Below, in pieces: positions 21,414 through 31,612 of a DNA stretch of 64,000 bases. Position 1 is the first letter of the stretch; every line of letters starts with the position of its first letter. This DNA is from Aricia agestis (Eukaryota; Arthropoda; Insecta; Lepidoptera; Lycaenidae). Both the position numbers and the translations under genes were made by a program. Where the stretch lies: contig NC_056415.1 in the NCBI RefSeq assembly GCF_905147365.1, forward strand, positions 17,254,001-17,318,000, in the 5' to 3' direction. Below the pieces are notes generated by a model. It made no database searches and had not been told where the DNA came from. It saw nothing but the letters and a program-made list of their open reading frames with translations.

Positions 21414-22900
21414 CTATTTTGGCTTTTCTAATTTCGGGGACTGATGAAAATTTACATCGTCAGCAGTATTTTGGTTTTCGATTTCAGTCACTTGCATTGT
21501 TTCAGGGTAAGGATCATGATTTTCATAATAGTCAGTTTGTTCGCATGTCAAATAATTTTGGTCATGGTCAGAATAGTAAAAGTCTTGGTCATAATACTCG
21601 TATACGTCATTATATTGATTGTCAAATTCATTATAATTCATTTCGCACGATTTTAAATAATTAGTTGGTGGAGGATTGCCGGATTTACGCCAATCGTGTC
21701 CACTAAGGGTTGGTGGCAAAACTTTCGGAACAAAATGACTAACGCCACTCATGGGACGGGGCTGATTATGATGATTAAAATTATTATTATAATTATTCTG
21801 ATGCATGAAAGGTCTATTTATTCTGAACATATTACTTTGGGACCACGTTGCTGCTGCATTTGGGGATGGTAATTTAATTTTGAAGGACCCTGAAAATTAT
21901 TCACAAATTGTCGCGGAAAATTAGGCATATTAAAATTAAGGTTTAGGAACAAAATTATTGAGGGGTAAATTATGACTATGCTGGTTTGAATTATTAATTT
22001 CCTTTTTGCTCGAATGACTGCTATCATTTCTATGTTGCATGTATAATGCATTTGATTCCTCCTGTACATATTGTAATGCTTTTTCCATAGACTCCGGTCG
22101 CATACACCTACTCCTATAACCTAAGGGGTCTTTAAGGCCTCGCAAATAAGCTTGTAGTGTTAATTTTTTATATAATGTGCGCTTAGCCTCAATAGTAGTA
22201 CTGACAGTTTCATGTAAAGAAATATATGTCATAATCGTGCTAAAAAGATTTTGGCAACGCTCATATGATTCCTGTGGTGTACTGGAACCTTGGGTCTGCA
22301 TCGAAAGGTCACTATAGAGTGCTGTCTCGTCACGGTGGTCAGCAAAATTATTTATGAGAGCATTTTTTATGCCCTGCCAAGTTTCTGGTATGCCACTTGC
22401 ATTTATTAATCTAGCTGCGGGACCAGTGATCTTATTTAAAATACCATTAAGTATCGCTAAATTACCTAAATTATGTTCTGGCTCGGTACCTAAGTGAGTT
22501 AAAACTATTTGATCGCAAAGATTAATAAAACGATTTAAAACGTGAGGGTTCCCGTCAAATTTGGGTAACATCCTCATTGATTTATAAATGTTATCTAACG
22601 GCCGTTCCCAATATTTGATCTATCTCTGGTTTTGCCCTACTAGAGATAGGAATAGCTCACAATTGACATAAAATATATGTCTCTAATGTCTAATCTGAGC
22701 TATTCCTATCTCTAGTAGGGCAAAACCAGAGATAGATCAAATATTGGGAACGGCCGTTAATCGTATTGAGACATATTTTCTGAAAAATCCCTGTTCTCGT
22801 CAAAAGCACTATTCCTACTAGAACTACGTTCACTTAACCTACTATTACTATTTTCTCTTGGATGGAAAATTTTGAAATATCAAATTAAACACTTTAATTA
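21414..22900 (-). pseudogene. gag: Gag of the errantivirus-like element (frameshifted, MITE-interrupted)
   Basis: The main piece (22577-21936) reads as a capsid-type Gag: MRMLPKFDGNPHVLNRFINL, then QESYERCQNLFSTI and AYLRGLKDPLGYRSRCMRPE, typical of 17.6/gypsy-group Gag. Two frameshifts follow (about 21945 and 21835), leading to an Asn/Tyr/Asp-rich tail (21830-21414; repeated Y, D, N) without a CCHC knuckle, which is normal for this group. Upstream, a Ser/Arg-rich open stretch (SRLSERSSSRNS, about 22.84 kb) is the probable N-terminus, separated by the palindromic MITE at 22598-22757. Gag would form the particle. This copy is inactive. Confidence 0.8.
22598..22757. mobile_element. Near-perfect palindromic MITE with TA target duplication
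   Basis: ACGGCCGTTCCCAATATTTG and about 45 further bases are mirrored exactly at the other end, leaving a loop of about 35 bp. TA flanks both sides (22596-22597, 22758-22759), pointing to Tc1/mariner-type mobilisation. It splits the start of gag. Confidence 0.75.
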
Positions 22901-22910
22901 AAAAGAAAAA

Positions 22911-23093
22911 TGTACCTAATCCTATTATTCACACAAAAATTACGTGATTTAATTTTTATGTAACGAATAAATCTACCTAATCATATAATTAACACAAAAA
23001 TTAAACGATTTAATGTCTGTAAAAAGAGTAAATCTACCTAATTCTAAAATTCACACAAAAATTATGCAATATAATTTTTATGGTATAAGGAAT
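22911..23093 (-). repeat. Three 61-bp tandem repeats in the errantivirus-like 5' untranslated region
   Basis: The phrase 'tacctaat...attcacacaaaaatta' recurs at 22913, 22974 and 23035, an exact 61-bp period with diverged copies. They lie between the primer-binding site and gag. In Drosophila gypsy the same region holds the tandem Su(Hw) insulator sites. A comparable regulatory role here is inference only. Confidence 0.7.
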
Positions 23094-23297
23094 ACTTATA
23101 TTTAATAGGAAACTTATGGATAGGTTTGGTAAGGAACTTGAAAGATTCAAGGTACTTACATTTGCATTTTTCTCAGCCGAATCGATGTCTGGATTGCCCG
23201 TAGGCTGCAACCGTAGGTTCTTCTACCACACGGGTGGTACGCGTCGCGATGATGATTATCCCGAATTTCGCGAACCGGCCCGCGAATAGATCCACAA

Positions 23298-23307
23298 GAC
23301 TGCGCCA
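23298..23307 (-). promoter_or_regulatory. Primer-binding site, tRNA-Ser type
   Basis: On the minus strand TGGCGCAGTC follows the end of the 5' LTR. It matches the start of the tRNA-Ser-complementary site in 17.6/297-like elements. Confidence 0.75.
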
Positions 23308-23650
23308 GTAACGATAGCTGCAGCCGTGGGTGCCAAAAAAAAGCAAATTTTAAATAATAGTTTATTAATTATAACTTTTTCATTAATTAAAATGAAAATT
23401 ACTAATTACGAGTTACAAATTAAGAGTGATTCCCTACTGAAGTGAAGTAAAAGAATGAGGTCCTCTGCTGGTCTCACGATGGTGGTGGCCGCTTCTGCTG
23501 AGTTGAGTATTCCCTCGAATTGATGTCGAAATCTTGCACCGTGTGCGGTACAGCGCGGTAAAGCTGTGTGCACACTTGGGTTTCTGAATATTAAAATAAA
23601 GGTGCGGATACACTTATGTTGAGGTGTATCGTAGTTAGGATGGTGTAACA
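23307..23650 (-). repeat. 5' LTR of the errantivirus-like element
   Basis: Partner of 15330-15700. Small differences are visible (for example 'aagaatgaggtcctctg' here against 'aagaacctctg' there), as well as the missing inverted duplication. Confidence 0.9.
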
Positions 23651-23654
23651 TAGG

Positions 23655-24484
23655 TAATCCTTATGTTTACGTAAACAATGAACTGTCAAAGAAATCTATC
23701 ATATTATAACGCGCCTAACAATGATTGATACTTTGACTTAGGTGCTTTGCGTAATTATGTATCTTAGATGTATATAAAATTCTCGTGTCACAGTGTATGT
23801 GCTTAACTCCTTTAACACTTTTATGCAGCGTTATATAATATTATAATTATTACGTTTTATGTTTACAGGTAGCAGAAAAAGCGTTAAACGAAATAACCGA
23901 AATGACTGGGAGAATTTATGCTATAATTTTGAAAGAAAACACTGAAAATAAATACAAGGAGTGGGAATTAACCCTTTATTAGGATATTGAAGAGCTGATT
24001 ATTGAAGATGAAAGTGCCTCTTCACTGTGACACCACTGCTGTAACTACATGGACCTTGAAAGTGGCGATGATTCTGTTTCCGGCTGCATTGTAGAATATT
24101 ATTTGGATGATCATATTTTATAAAAATAACAAAACCCTGTTTTTCATTTATTCATTTTTTTGTATTTTCTTAAATAAGTAGTTCCTTAATAAGAAAGGAG
24201 TGAGCTTCTCTCAGCTCTCACTGGTCATCAAAGTAGCTCTGCAGCTCTCAGGGAGAGGGTACTTAAATAACAGGTGTTATAAATTCATAATATGTCTCAC
24301 TAGTGACTAGATGTCCCGGTGAACTTCGTGTCACTTGTAAACCTTCCCTGGACTTCCAGGAACATTTAAAGACTAAAATTAGCCACATCGGTTCAACCGT
24401 TTAATCGAGTTATTACATTTTATATAGTCCATCAAGAAAGTGAAGAAATTAAAAAGTGGCAACATCGTAGTGTCATCCCTTTTT
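23655..24484. other. Spacer with repeat debris and a possible decayed exon
   Basis: Bases 23760-23820 carry 'tataaaattctcgtgtcac', the start of a common lepidopteran repeat (fuller copy at 55580-55765). At 23871 a TTTACAG acceptor-like site precedes 35 open codons (VAEKALNEITEMTGRIYAI...), but TAG and TGA stops follow. It could be a dead exon; I do not recognise it. Bases 24300-24430 ('cccggtgaacttcgtgtcac...') look like another decayed repeat. Confidence 0.3.
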
Positions 24485-25590
24485 AGGGTTCCGTAGCCAA
24501 ATGGCAAAAAACGGAACCCTTATAGATTCGTCATGTCTGTCTGTCTGTCTGTCCGTCCGTAAGTCACAGCCACTTTTCTCCGAAACTATAAGAGCTATAC
24601 TATTGAAACTCGGTAAGTAGATATAGTCTGTGAACCGCTTTAAGATTTTGATACAAAAATTGAAAAATTATGAAAAATTTTAGGGGTCCCTATAGATACA
24701 ACTGTTAGAGAATAGTAAAAGTCTTGAATAATTATACATTGAGCGGTATTTATTCGAGCAGAGTTTCACCTTACATGTCTCAAAGTTAATTACAGAATGA
24801 ATCAATCAATGCAATATGGCTGGCTTTTATATCATTTTACACAAAAGAAACGAACTTCCGTTGACAATTCAAATATAGTAAAATAATTAAAAGTGGCTAA
24901 GAATTAGTTATAACGGAAGTAAATAATCCTCCCGCCATTTATAACTAATTATTTGTCAAAATCAAGTACCTTACTTATTACTATTTAAAATATGATAATT
25001 ACTTATTAAAATTATATATAGCGACTAACATATTATACCGATTTAAATAAATAAATATAATATCATATAGCTTGTCCATTGACATCCGCTAACACAACTG
25101 AAACAAAAAAAAAATTTCATCTAACCTATGCGTGTTGGGTATCTATGAATAGGTCTTTAAAAATCATATTGAGGTTTCTAATATTATTTTTTTCTAACCT
25201 GAACAGTTTGCGAGAGAAACTCTTCCAAAGTGGTAAAATGTGTGTCCCCCTCTAACTTCTAAAGTAGGGGCATGATAAGTCTAAAAAAGTATATGATGTA
25301 CATTACTACAAAATTTATTTAAACTTTTGCTGAATGTTCGATGAAACAGATTGCAGAAACACATATTGAAAAAAAAAAAAAAACATTACTACAAAAACTA
25401 CCAACGAAAATTGGTTCGAACGAGATCTAGCCAGTAGTTTTTTTATACGTCATAAATGGTAAACCTTAATTTAACTTTCATTAAATCAACTGAAATATGA
25501 AAATAAATCAAAAACCTATTAATTTCATAGAAATATACCTTATTGCTGCTGCGGAACCCTTCATGGGCGAGTCCAACTCGCACTTGGTCG
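24485..25590 (-). mobile_element. (GTCY)n MITE interrupted by a solo LTR
   Basis: It begins AGGGTTCCGTAGCCAAATGG with GTCTGTCTGTCTGTCTGTCC and ends 'gcgagtccaactcgcacttgg'. It is the same subfamily as the copy starting at 10699; comparison shows that 24703-25094 is extra. A second small A-rich insertion lies at about 25312-25383. Confidence 0.6.
24703..25094. mobile_element. Solo LTR
   Basis: This 392-bp block begins TGTTAGAGAATAG and ends CATCCGCTAACA (TG...CA, with inverted TGTTAG/CTAACA tips). It is flanked by CAAC (24699-24702 and 25095-25098), which occurs once at the equivalent point (about 10923) of the uninterrupted MITE copy. AATAAA-like signals are inside. It likely remains after recombination between two LTRs of a lost element; the family is unknown. 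Confidence 0.75.
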
Positions 25591-25595
25591 GTTTT

Positions 25596-25930
25596 TCTTA
25601 GATTGATTTGAAAGGGATGATACCACTTTTTTATTTCTTCACTTTCTTGACAGAGACAGACTATGACATATACAAAGATTATAATACTTTACATAGAATT
25701 GTTTCTTGTAATGTCGTAAATTAAACACACACTACAACTACATCATAATTATTTCAAATTTTTTTAACTACATAATATATTATATAAATCATATTTGCAA
25801 CGTGTTTTTTAAACTGTATTTAATATAAAGTATTAACATTTTTTACAATGACTGGATACAGTGTGGCCATAAGAGGCCACACCGGAAACAAGTGGCGACT
25901 CTATTAATGTCGTGACTTTTTTATATATGT
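25596..25930. other. AT-rich spacer
   Basis: Nothing recognisable apart from AT-rich sequence and the start of the RTE remnant that follows. Confidence 0.35.
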
Positions 25931-27535
25931 GTGATATTGATCACATACACATCTCTGAAGTCTGAATATATGACGTTTCGTCCGGTATCAAACCTATTGA
26001 GGTTTAATACCGGAAGTGATCACGGACTGGTAAGAGGCAGCCTGAGTATAAACGTCAGTTTAGAGCGAGCACATTTAGTGAGGTCAACTCTAAGACCTGC
26101 ACGGCCCCAGGTCAAAGCTGGTTGCGAGAGCTTCCAGCTAGAACTGCAAAATCGATTCGCCATGTTGGAAACCACAAAGGACATAGACACAGTATAGCAA
26201 TATGACATATCCCTAGCCGCCAACAGTCTGACTCGTGTCATCTGCGAGGTGGGTCGTAAATACTTTCCCCCGAAGACCCATAAACGTAAGTCTATGTTCA
26301 CCAGCGAGACTCTGGAACTAATGAGGAAAAGACGAGAAAACACCATAGCCACACAATCTGAGTGTCATCAGGTTCTCAACCGGGAGATTAAAAAAAGTAT
26401 TAGGCGTGACATCCGTCGCCTCCGTCGGGCGAATACCCAAGCCACCGAGCAAGCTATTGCGCGTAATAAAAGCTATGAGAAAACATTTGATAGCGTCGAG
26501 ACCTGGGCTGTACTGGAATCCATGCAGAGATGCCTAGTAGACCTACTGCTATGTCGAGGTATTAAAATATCTGTACAAGGCCGCAACAATGACCATCCAA
26601 GTGCAAGTAAAGAGCACAAGTCCTATCCAATTACGCCGAGGAGTAAGACAGGGAGATGTTATTTCTCCGAAACTGTTTAATAACGTGTTGGAGGACGTTT
26701 TTAAGAAGCTTGATTAGCACGGACGGGGTCTAAACATTAACGGCCAGCATATCTCACTTTTGCGGTTTGCAGACGACATAGTCATTATTTCAGAATCTCT
26801 GCAAGACCTGGAAGAGATGCTGAAAAGCCTAAGCAATTTTTCCGGATGGGTGGGACTCGGGATGAACCTAAAGAAAATCAAAGTCATGTTTAATAAACAT
26901 GTTCTCCCGAGACCTGTCGTCGTTAATGGCGCTAGTCTCGAAGTTCTGCAATAATACGTATATCTTGGCCATACAATTCAACTAGGGCGGCACAACTTTG
27001 AGAAGCAGGCGAATAGAAGAATACGCTTAGGCTGGGCTGCATTTGGGAAGCTCCGAGATATCTTTGAATCGTCGATCCCACTATGGGTTTTTAATCAATG
27101 CGTTCTACGGGCAATGACATTCGGAGCTGAAATGTGGACACTCACCGTAAGACTAGTTCACAAGTTTAAGGTTGCTCAGCGTAAAGAGCTATGTTGGGAG
27201 TATTTCAGGTAGACAAAAATCCTAATATAGTCATTCGCCAGAGAACTAAAGTCACCGACATCGCTTATAGAATTAGCACGCTGGAGTGGAAGTGGGCTGG
27301 TCATGTCTGCAGACGAGAAGACGGTAGATGGAGCAGACAAGTTTTAGAGTGGAGACCACGCTTAGGCAAACGTAGTGTAGGACGTCCCGCAGCACGGTGG
27401 ACCGACGATTTGAAGAAAGTGGCTAGCTGCGATTGGATGAGGGCTGCCCAAGATCGGGATGGTTGGCGCTCATTGGGGGAGGCCTACGTTCAGCAGTGGA
27501 CGGCAATAGGCTGATGATGATGATGATGATGATGA
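25931..27535 (+). pseudogene. RTE-like LINE, decayed (endonuclease end and reverse transcriptase)
   Basis: Pieces in order: endonuclease C-terminus (FNTGSDHGLVRG, about 26003), a linker (SIRRDIRRLRRANTQ), a jump into RT (KTFDSVETWAVLESMQRC, about 26470) showing an internal deletion, RGVRQGDVISPKLF in a shifted frame (about 26636), the RT active site LRFADDIVII (about 26762) and the C-terminal DNA-binding-like region (KWAGHVCRREDGRW...GRPAARWTDD, 27280-27400) ending at 27514. A short (GAT)n tail follows, the usual 3' end of these elements. At least four frame breaks make it dead. It copied its own RNA at a nicked chromosomal target when active. Confidence 0.82.
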
Positions 27536-27839
27536 ATGTCTACTTTAAGATTACCTTGGTTTGCGGGCTCACAAATGGCCGGAAATGTTCGTGTATACTC
27601 GTATATGTAACTTTAAAGTTTATTGACTCTGAACTCGTTTTCAATAAAGTTTAGTCAATAAATATAATCTAGATTCTAGAATAATAATTTATGTTTTTGT
27701 AAAATTACTATTGTTTCATGATGATTTAAACTTTACATTCAACTTCAATCAATACTTTTTTTTAGATAAAATAACTTTTTTTTTAAATACGCAAACCAAT
27801 TTTTTTCCTGAAAGGTAAAGAAATTTTCTATTAAATACA

Positions 27840-28176
27840 CTTTAGGCAAACCAGTGCACATGGTGACGGTAAAACATTTTTTGGCAAAGGTCTCCCCCAG
27901 GGTCTTCCATTTTTCTCGCTCCTGCGCCACCGTTGGCTAGCCGGGCTGGTATTATGCCTCCAGCTCATCGCGCCATCTCTTTCTTGGCCGGCCACGGTTG
28001 CGTCGTCCGTCTTCGGGTACCCATTCAGTTGTTAACTTTGCCCAGCGCAGCGGTCGGGGTGCATTAGGCTAACATGGCCAGCCTAATCCCATTTTAGTTT
28101 TGCCGTCTTGGCTCCTACATCCTTGATACCTGTTTGGGAGCGCAGTGTGATGTTTCTTATTTTGTCGACTAGTTTT
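27840..28176 (-). pseudogene. RTE-like LINE, 3' part (other half at 33525-33850)
   Basis: On the minus strand it reads KLVDKIRNITLRSQTGIKDV, then a stop in place of a Trp codon and AGHVSLMHPDRCA, and later a frame containing EREKWKTLGETFAKK. This is the polymerase C-terminal region of an RTE-type LINE. Its upstream half is 33525-33850, displaced by the DIRS-like element. Joining MLGV (right) to KLVDKIR (left) keeps the expected order. Confidence 0.75.
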
Positions 28177-28449
28177 ATTAACGATCAAACGAACTTACCT
28201 GTACGTGAAGTTCGATCGTAATTATATGAGTGTTTCGTCCGAAGAGATTAGTATAATTAGAATATGAACACACAGTAGTAGTAGCTAGTGTCTCCGCTTC
28301 AATCACTATGTTTAGAGGTTATAACTCTAAAAAAAAAATATTTAAAAAAAACTTACAGTTGGTCTCTGGTATATACTCTATGGTTTGCTCGCTTTTCCTG
28401 TTCCGGTGGACTCCATTTTCCTCCTTCGGCCAACGGCGTTGATTCGACT
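28177..28449 (-). repeat. Left (3') inverted terminal repeat of the DIRS-like element
   Basis: 'gagattagtataattagaat...gttgattcgact' (about 28250-28449) is the exact reverse complement of 33297-33504 but for one A. The outer ~70 bp (28177-28250) differ from the right tip, as in other DIRS elements, and their complement is found in the internal region at 28520-28594. Confidence 0.88.
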
Positions 28450-28519
28450 TCATTTCTTGAGAGAGATTTGTGATATTTTATCTATGGGTACCTACACCTG
28501 TTAGGGAGGGTGGGATATA

Positions 28520-28650
28520 CTAATCTCTTCGGACGAAACACTCATATAATTACGATCGAACTTCACGTACAGGTAAGTTCGTTTGATCGTTAATTATACT
28601 CGTGTTTCGTCCTCGAGATTAGTATAATTAGAATATGAACACACAGTAGA
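28520..28650 (-). repeat. Internal complementary region of the DIRS-like element
   Basis: 28520-28594 is the reverse complement of the left outer tip. It runs directly into 28594-28650, the same sequence (in complement) as the right outer tip (CGTGTTTCGTCCTCGAGATT). So the two element ends are joined here in circle-junction order. In the DIRS replication model this region templates completion of the ends before circularisation. Confidence 0.88.
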
Positions 28651-28794
28651 TGTTTAGAGTAATAAATATCACAAATCATGTACAATACTTTATATTTGAA
28701 ATATATATAAAACCATAAAACAACACTGTAATACATAATATGTAATAAATGAACATAAACAAATAGATAATTTAGTACTATTATTTATATAACC

Positions 28795-29739
28795 TTATAA
28801 GGAACACAGCGTATTTGCCAAAGCCAGGTTGTCTTTGTCAATAATAGGTCTATCATAGAACCTAGCAAAGGTAGAGGAATTGCCGCTCCATCCAGCAGCT
28901 TGTCTGATATTATCTATATTAATGCCCATTTTCTTGGCCATAGAAGTTGCTGCATGTCTTGTACTGTGAGACTTAAATATGGAAACGTCAATCCCACTAT
29001 CCTGTAATGTAATTTTAATCCAACGAGAGAGCGTCTGAGGAGATACATTTTTATATGGTTTTCTAAAGCTGACAAAAAGATAATTTTCTGGTCTTATAAT
29101 ATCTTTAGACCTGTCTATGTAAGCTCTTAATGTACTAGCAGGACAAATCTCAGGACGTTCACAATAATAAGGTAGGTATAATAATGGTTGTTTCATACCT
29201 GGTCTTGAAGTTTTGATTAAATCACAGATTTTAATCATTATTTTATCATTACAATAGACTATTTCATTTAATTTAATTTTCGACAATGTTTGCACTCTGT
29301 GTGCAGTGACTAGGGCCAACAGAGTAACACACTTCTTAGTTAACTGTTCAAGTGTCAAATTTTCATTTGGAAATAATGTTGCTAAATAGTTAATTGTGAC
29401 ACCTGCATCCCAAGTAAAGGTATAACGTGGTAATGACGGTCTTAATTTAAACACACCCTTACAAAACCTGGAAATCCTATCATCATCAGGTAATTTTTTA
29501 ATGATAAAAGAAAGAGCAGATCTATATGAATTGATAGTCCCATATTGGGCACCATCTACAAAAATCTTGGTAAGAAATTGTATAATCATAGGAACTGAAG
29601 GTTCAAACATATTTATCATATTAGTAACACAAAAATCATACCATTTTTTGTAGCATACATCATATTGTTTTAAGGTACTTTCTGATATAGAAGCTAAAAT
29701 TATATCAGCTGAAGCACTTGGGATTTCTCGTTGTAACAA
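28795..29739 (-). CDS. Tyrosine recombinase of the DIRS-like element
   Basis: 314 codons, uninterrupted. The N-terminal half (SESTLKQYDVCYKKWYDFC) resembles the core-binding SAM-like domain of phage-type integrases. The catalytic half shows the first Arg in LVTAHRVQTLSKI (about residue 148), HSTRHAATSMAKKMG (His and second Arg, about 258-261), AAGWSGNSSTFARFYDR (Trp in the third-His position and the nucleophile Tyr). This enzyme integrates the circular DNA copy by a DNA 3'-phosphotyrosine mechanism, so no target duplication results. The start overlaps the upstream RT frame by 40 nt in another phase, suggesting coupled or shifted translation from one RNA. Length and residue set are normal for DIRS. 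Confidence 0.93.
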   Translation of the reverse strand: MLQREIPSASADIILASISESTLKQYDVCYKKWYDFCVTNMINMFEPSVPMIIQFLTKIFVDGAQYGTINSYRSALSFIIKKLPDDDRISRFCKGVFKLRPSLPRYTFTWDAGVTINYLATLFPNENLTLEQLTKKCVTLLALVTAHRVQTLSKIKLNEIVYCNDKIMIKICDLIKTSRPGMKQPLLYLPYYCERPEICPASTLRAYIDRSKDIIRPENYLFVSFRKPYKNVSPQTLSRWIKITLQDSGIDVSIFKSHSTRHAATSMAKKMGINIDNIRQAAGWSGNSSTFARFYDRPIIDKDNLALANTLCSL

Positions 29740-31607
29740 CGCTGTCCTGACAAAATCCCTGCAACCAGGGTAATGTTTCTGTGGATGTTCCGATGGCTGG
29801 AATCAGGAATATAGAAGTTATTACAATCAATATATACTAATTTAGAAGCTAGCAAGCGTAAGAACATAGGGTACCAGGGTTGTGTAGGCCACAGTGGAAC
29901 AACCACAATACCCTCAGCCTTGTCTACAATAATTTTTCTTAATACTTTAGGAATAATTGCTACTGGAGGAAACGCATAAAAAATACCAATTTTGGACCAA
30001 TCTAATGTAAAAGCATCTATTGTAAAAGCATCTGGATCATTAAACCAAGAAACAAATTTTACACACTTTTTGTTTACTCGTGTAGCAAATAAATCTATGA
30101 CTGGTATTACTGAAAGATTTTTTAGTAATATTTCATAGCCTTGTAAAGACAACTCCCATTCTACATCTGGATGGGTCCTTCTTGACTCTTGATCTGCAAT
30201 AATATTATCAGAGGACTTAATATATGAAGCAAAAACAAATAATTTACGTACTTCACACCACTGCCAAATGTCCCTTGCTACCTTTGAAAGATGAGGATAT
30301 TGTATACCTCCCATACGATTGATGTAGCTAATAGCTGTTGTATTATCAACCCTCATTAAAATATTACAGTTACTGTAATTTTTTGAGAATATCTTTAGGG
30401 CAAAATATGCTGCAAGAAGTTCCAATTGATTTATATGAAAGTGAATTTCCTCTTGTGACCATCTGCCGCTATCCCTTTGGTCTCCACAGCTGGCACCCCA
30501 CCCCGTAGTTGAGGCGTCAGAGAATATTTCTAGACAATAGTTATTGTCATCTTTGATACTGTTATTTGAATACATTATGGAGCTAAGCCACCAATTCAAA
30601 TCCGGCAAAAGTGAACTAGGTAATGTCATGTACTCATTATAATCATTATTTTCCATTAAATTAAGATATTTACACCTCTCTAACTGTTTTAAATATAACC
30701 AACCATATTCTATGGCTGGACATGCTGAAACTAATAACCCAATTAACCTTGCAAATTTTCTTATTCTACATCTTTTTAATTGCATAATGTATAAAAGTTC
30801 ATTTTTAATTTTAATTCTTTTTTCACACGGTAAACTTAAAGTCCAATTGTGTGTGTCAATAACATAGCCTAAATATCTTACTGTCTTTGATGGATACATA
30901 ACACTTTTTTCTTGGTTTATAATAAACCCTAGGTTCACTAGTAACCTTTTCGTAATATCTATGTTTCTTGCACATTCATCATAACTAGCCCCAATCAGTA
31001 ATAAGTCATCGAGATAAATTGAAGACAGTAACCCATTAGATCTTAAGATATTCACAATTGGCTTCATTATTTTTGTGAAAATATAAGGGGCTGTACATAA
31101 TCCAAATGGTAAAACATTGAACTCATACAGTTGGTGACCAATATAGAAACGAAGATATTTCCTAGAAGAAGGATGAACATTAATTAAAAAATAAGCATCC
31201 TTCAAGTCGAGTGTTGCCAGATAAGAATCTTTGGTAATGAGATTTAACACCGTTCGAATATCCTCCAATTTAAAATGTTGCTTATTAACATATTTATTAA
31301 ATTCTTTTAGGTTCAAAATAAATCTTTTTTTACCATTTGGTTTAGGAACTAGAAAAACCCGGGATACAAATTGATCGACACAAGGAGTACATGGTGATAC
31401 AGCACCAATTGATATTAGACTGTTAACATGTTCTTCTAATTCCTTTACATCTAACATAGATAAATTGGAGGAACTTTGAGGAAAATTTTGTTGTATAGAC
31501 TTATTTAATTTAATTTTGTAGCCTTTTATCCAAGATAAAATAGTACTGCTAGAAGTGATTAAACTCCACTGTTTATAAAAGTAAGAAAGTCTACCTGCAT
31601 AACACAC
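29700..31607 (-). CDS. Reverse transcriptase / RNase H / methyltransferase-like protein of the DIRS-like element
   Basis: 635 codons, uninterrupted. RT: FVSRVFLVPKPNGKKRFILN, then LATLDLKDAYF, LPFGLCTAPYIFTKI and the active site SIYLDDLLLIG (about residues 100-240). RNase H: EIFSDASTTGWGASCG, NQLELLAAYFAL, MRVDNTTAISYINR, ADQESR (about 360-470). After it comes the DIRS-specific methyltransferase-like segment (VIDLFATRVNKKC, WFNDPDAFTIDAFTLDW, PLWPTQPWYPMFLRL). It makes the cDNA of the element in nucleus or particle. It lies six bases from the gag stop and overlaps the recombinase. No lesion seen. The first codon may be internal: translation could follow gag by reinitiation. Confidence 0.93.
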   Translation of the reverse strand: MCYAGRLSYFYKQWSLITSSSTILSWIKGYKIKLNKSIQQNFPQSSSNLSMLDVKELEEHVNSLISIGAVSPCTPCVDQFVSRVFLVPKPNGKKRFILNLKEFNKYVNKQHFKLEDIRTVLNLITKDSYLATLDLKDAYFLINVHPSSRKYLRFYIGHQLYEFNVLPFGLCTAPYIFTKIMKPIVNILRSNGLLSSIYLDDLLLIGASYDECARNIDITKRLLVNLGFIINQEKSVMYPSKTVRYLGYVIDTHNWTLSLPCEKRIKIKNELLYIMQLKRCRIRKFARLIGLLVSACPAIEYGWLYLKQLERCKYLNLMENNDYNEYMTLPSSLLPDLNWWLSSIMYSNNSIKDDNNYCLEIFSDASTTGWGASCGDQRDSGRWSQEEIHFHINQLELLAAYFALKIFSKNYSNCNILMRVDNTTAISYINRMGGIQYPHLSKVARDIWQWCEVRKLFVFASYIKSSDNIIADQESRRTHPDVEWELSLQGYEILLKNLSVIPVIDLFATRVNKKCVKFVSWFNDPDAFTIDAFTLDWSKIGIFYAFPPVAIIPKVLRKIIVDKAEGIVVVPLWPTQPWYPMFLRLLASKLVYIDCNNFYIPDSSHRNIHRNITLVAGILSGQRCYNEKSQVLQLI

Positions 31608-31612
31608 CTCGT

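Larger units (their letters stand above)
15330..23650 (-). mobile_element. Errantivirus-like endogenous retroelement (gag-pol-env), defective
   Basis: The LTRs are 15330-15700 (3' LTR) and 23307-23650 (5' LTR), flanked by TAGG (15326-15329 and 23651-23654). A primer site reading TGGCGCAGTC on the minus strand (23298-23307) is the tRNA-Ser type used by 17.6/297-like insect elements. A polypurine tract CGGGGGGAGG abuts the 3' LTR. Between them lie gag (about 22.9-21.4 kb), pol (about 21.4-17.4 kb) and an env-type gene (17.4-15.7 kb), the layout of gypsy-type errantiviruses. Damage: two frameshifts in gag, one in pol, two stop codons in env, a SINE in the protease and a MITE at the start of gag. 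It is an old germline copy and not functional as it stands. Confidence 0.92.

Noticed and set aside
22911..23093. CRISPR-like array
   Set aside because: Three 61-bp diverged repeats with no unique spacers, in an insect retroelement leader.
23871..24125. A real last exon after a TTTACAG acceptor
   Set aside because: Only 35 codons are open before TAG, and another stop follows. No family is recognisable and no upstream exon was found.
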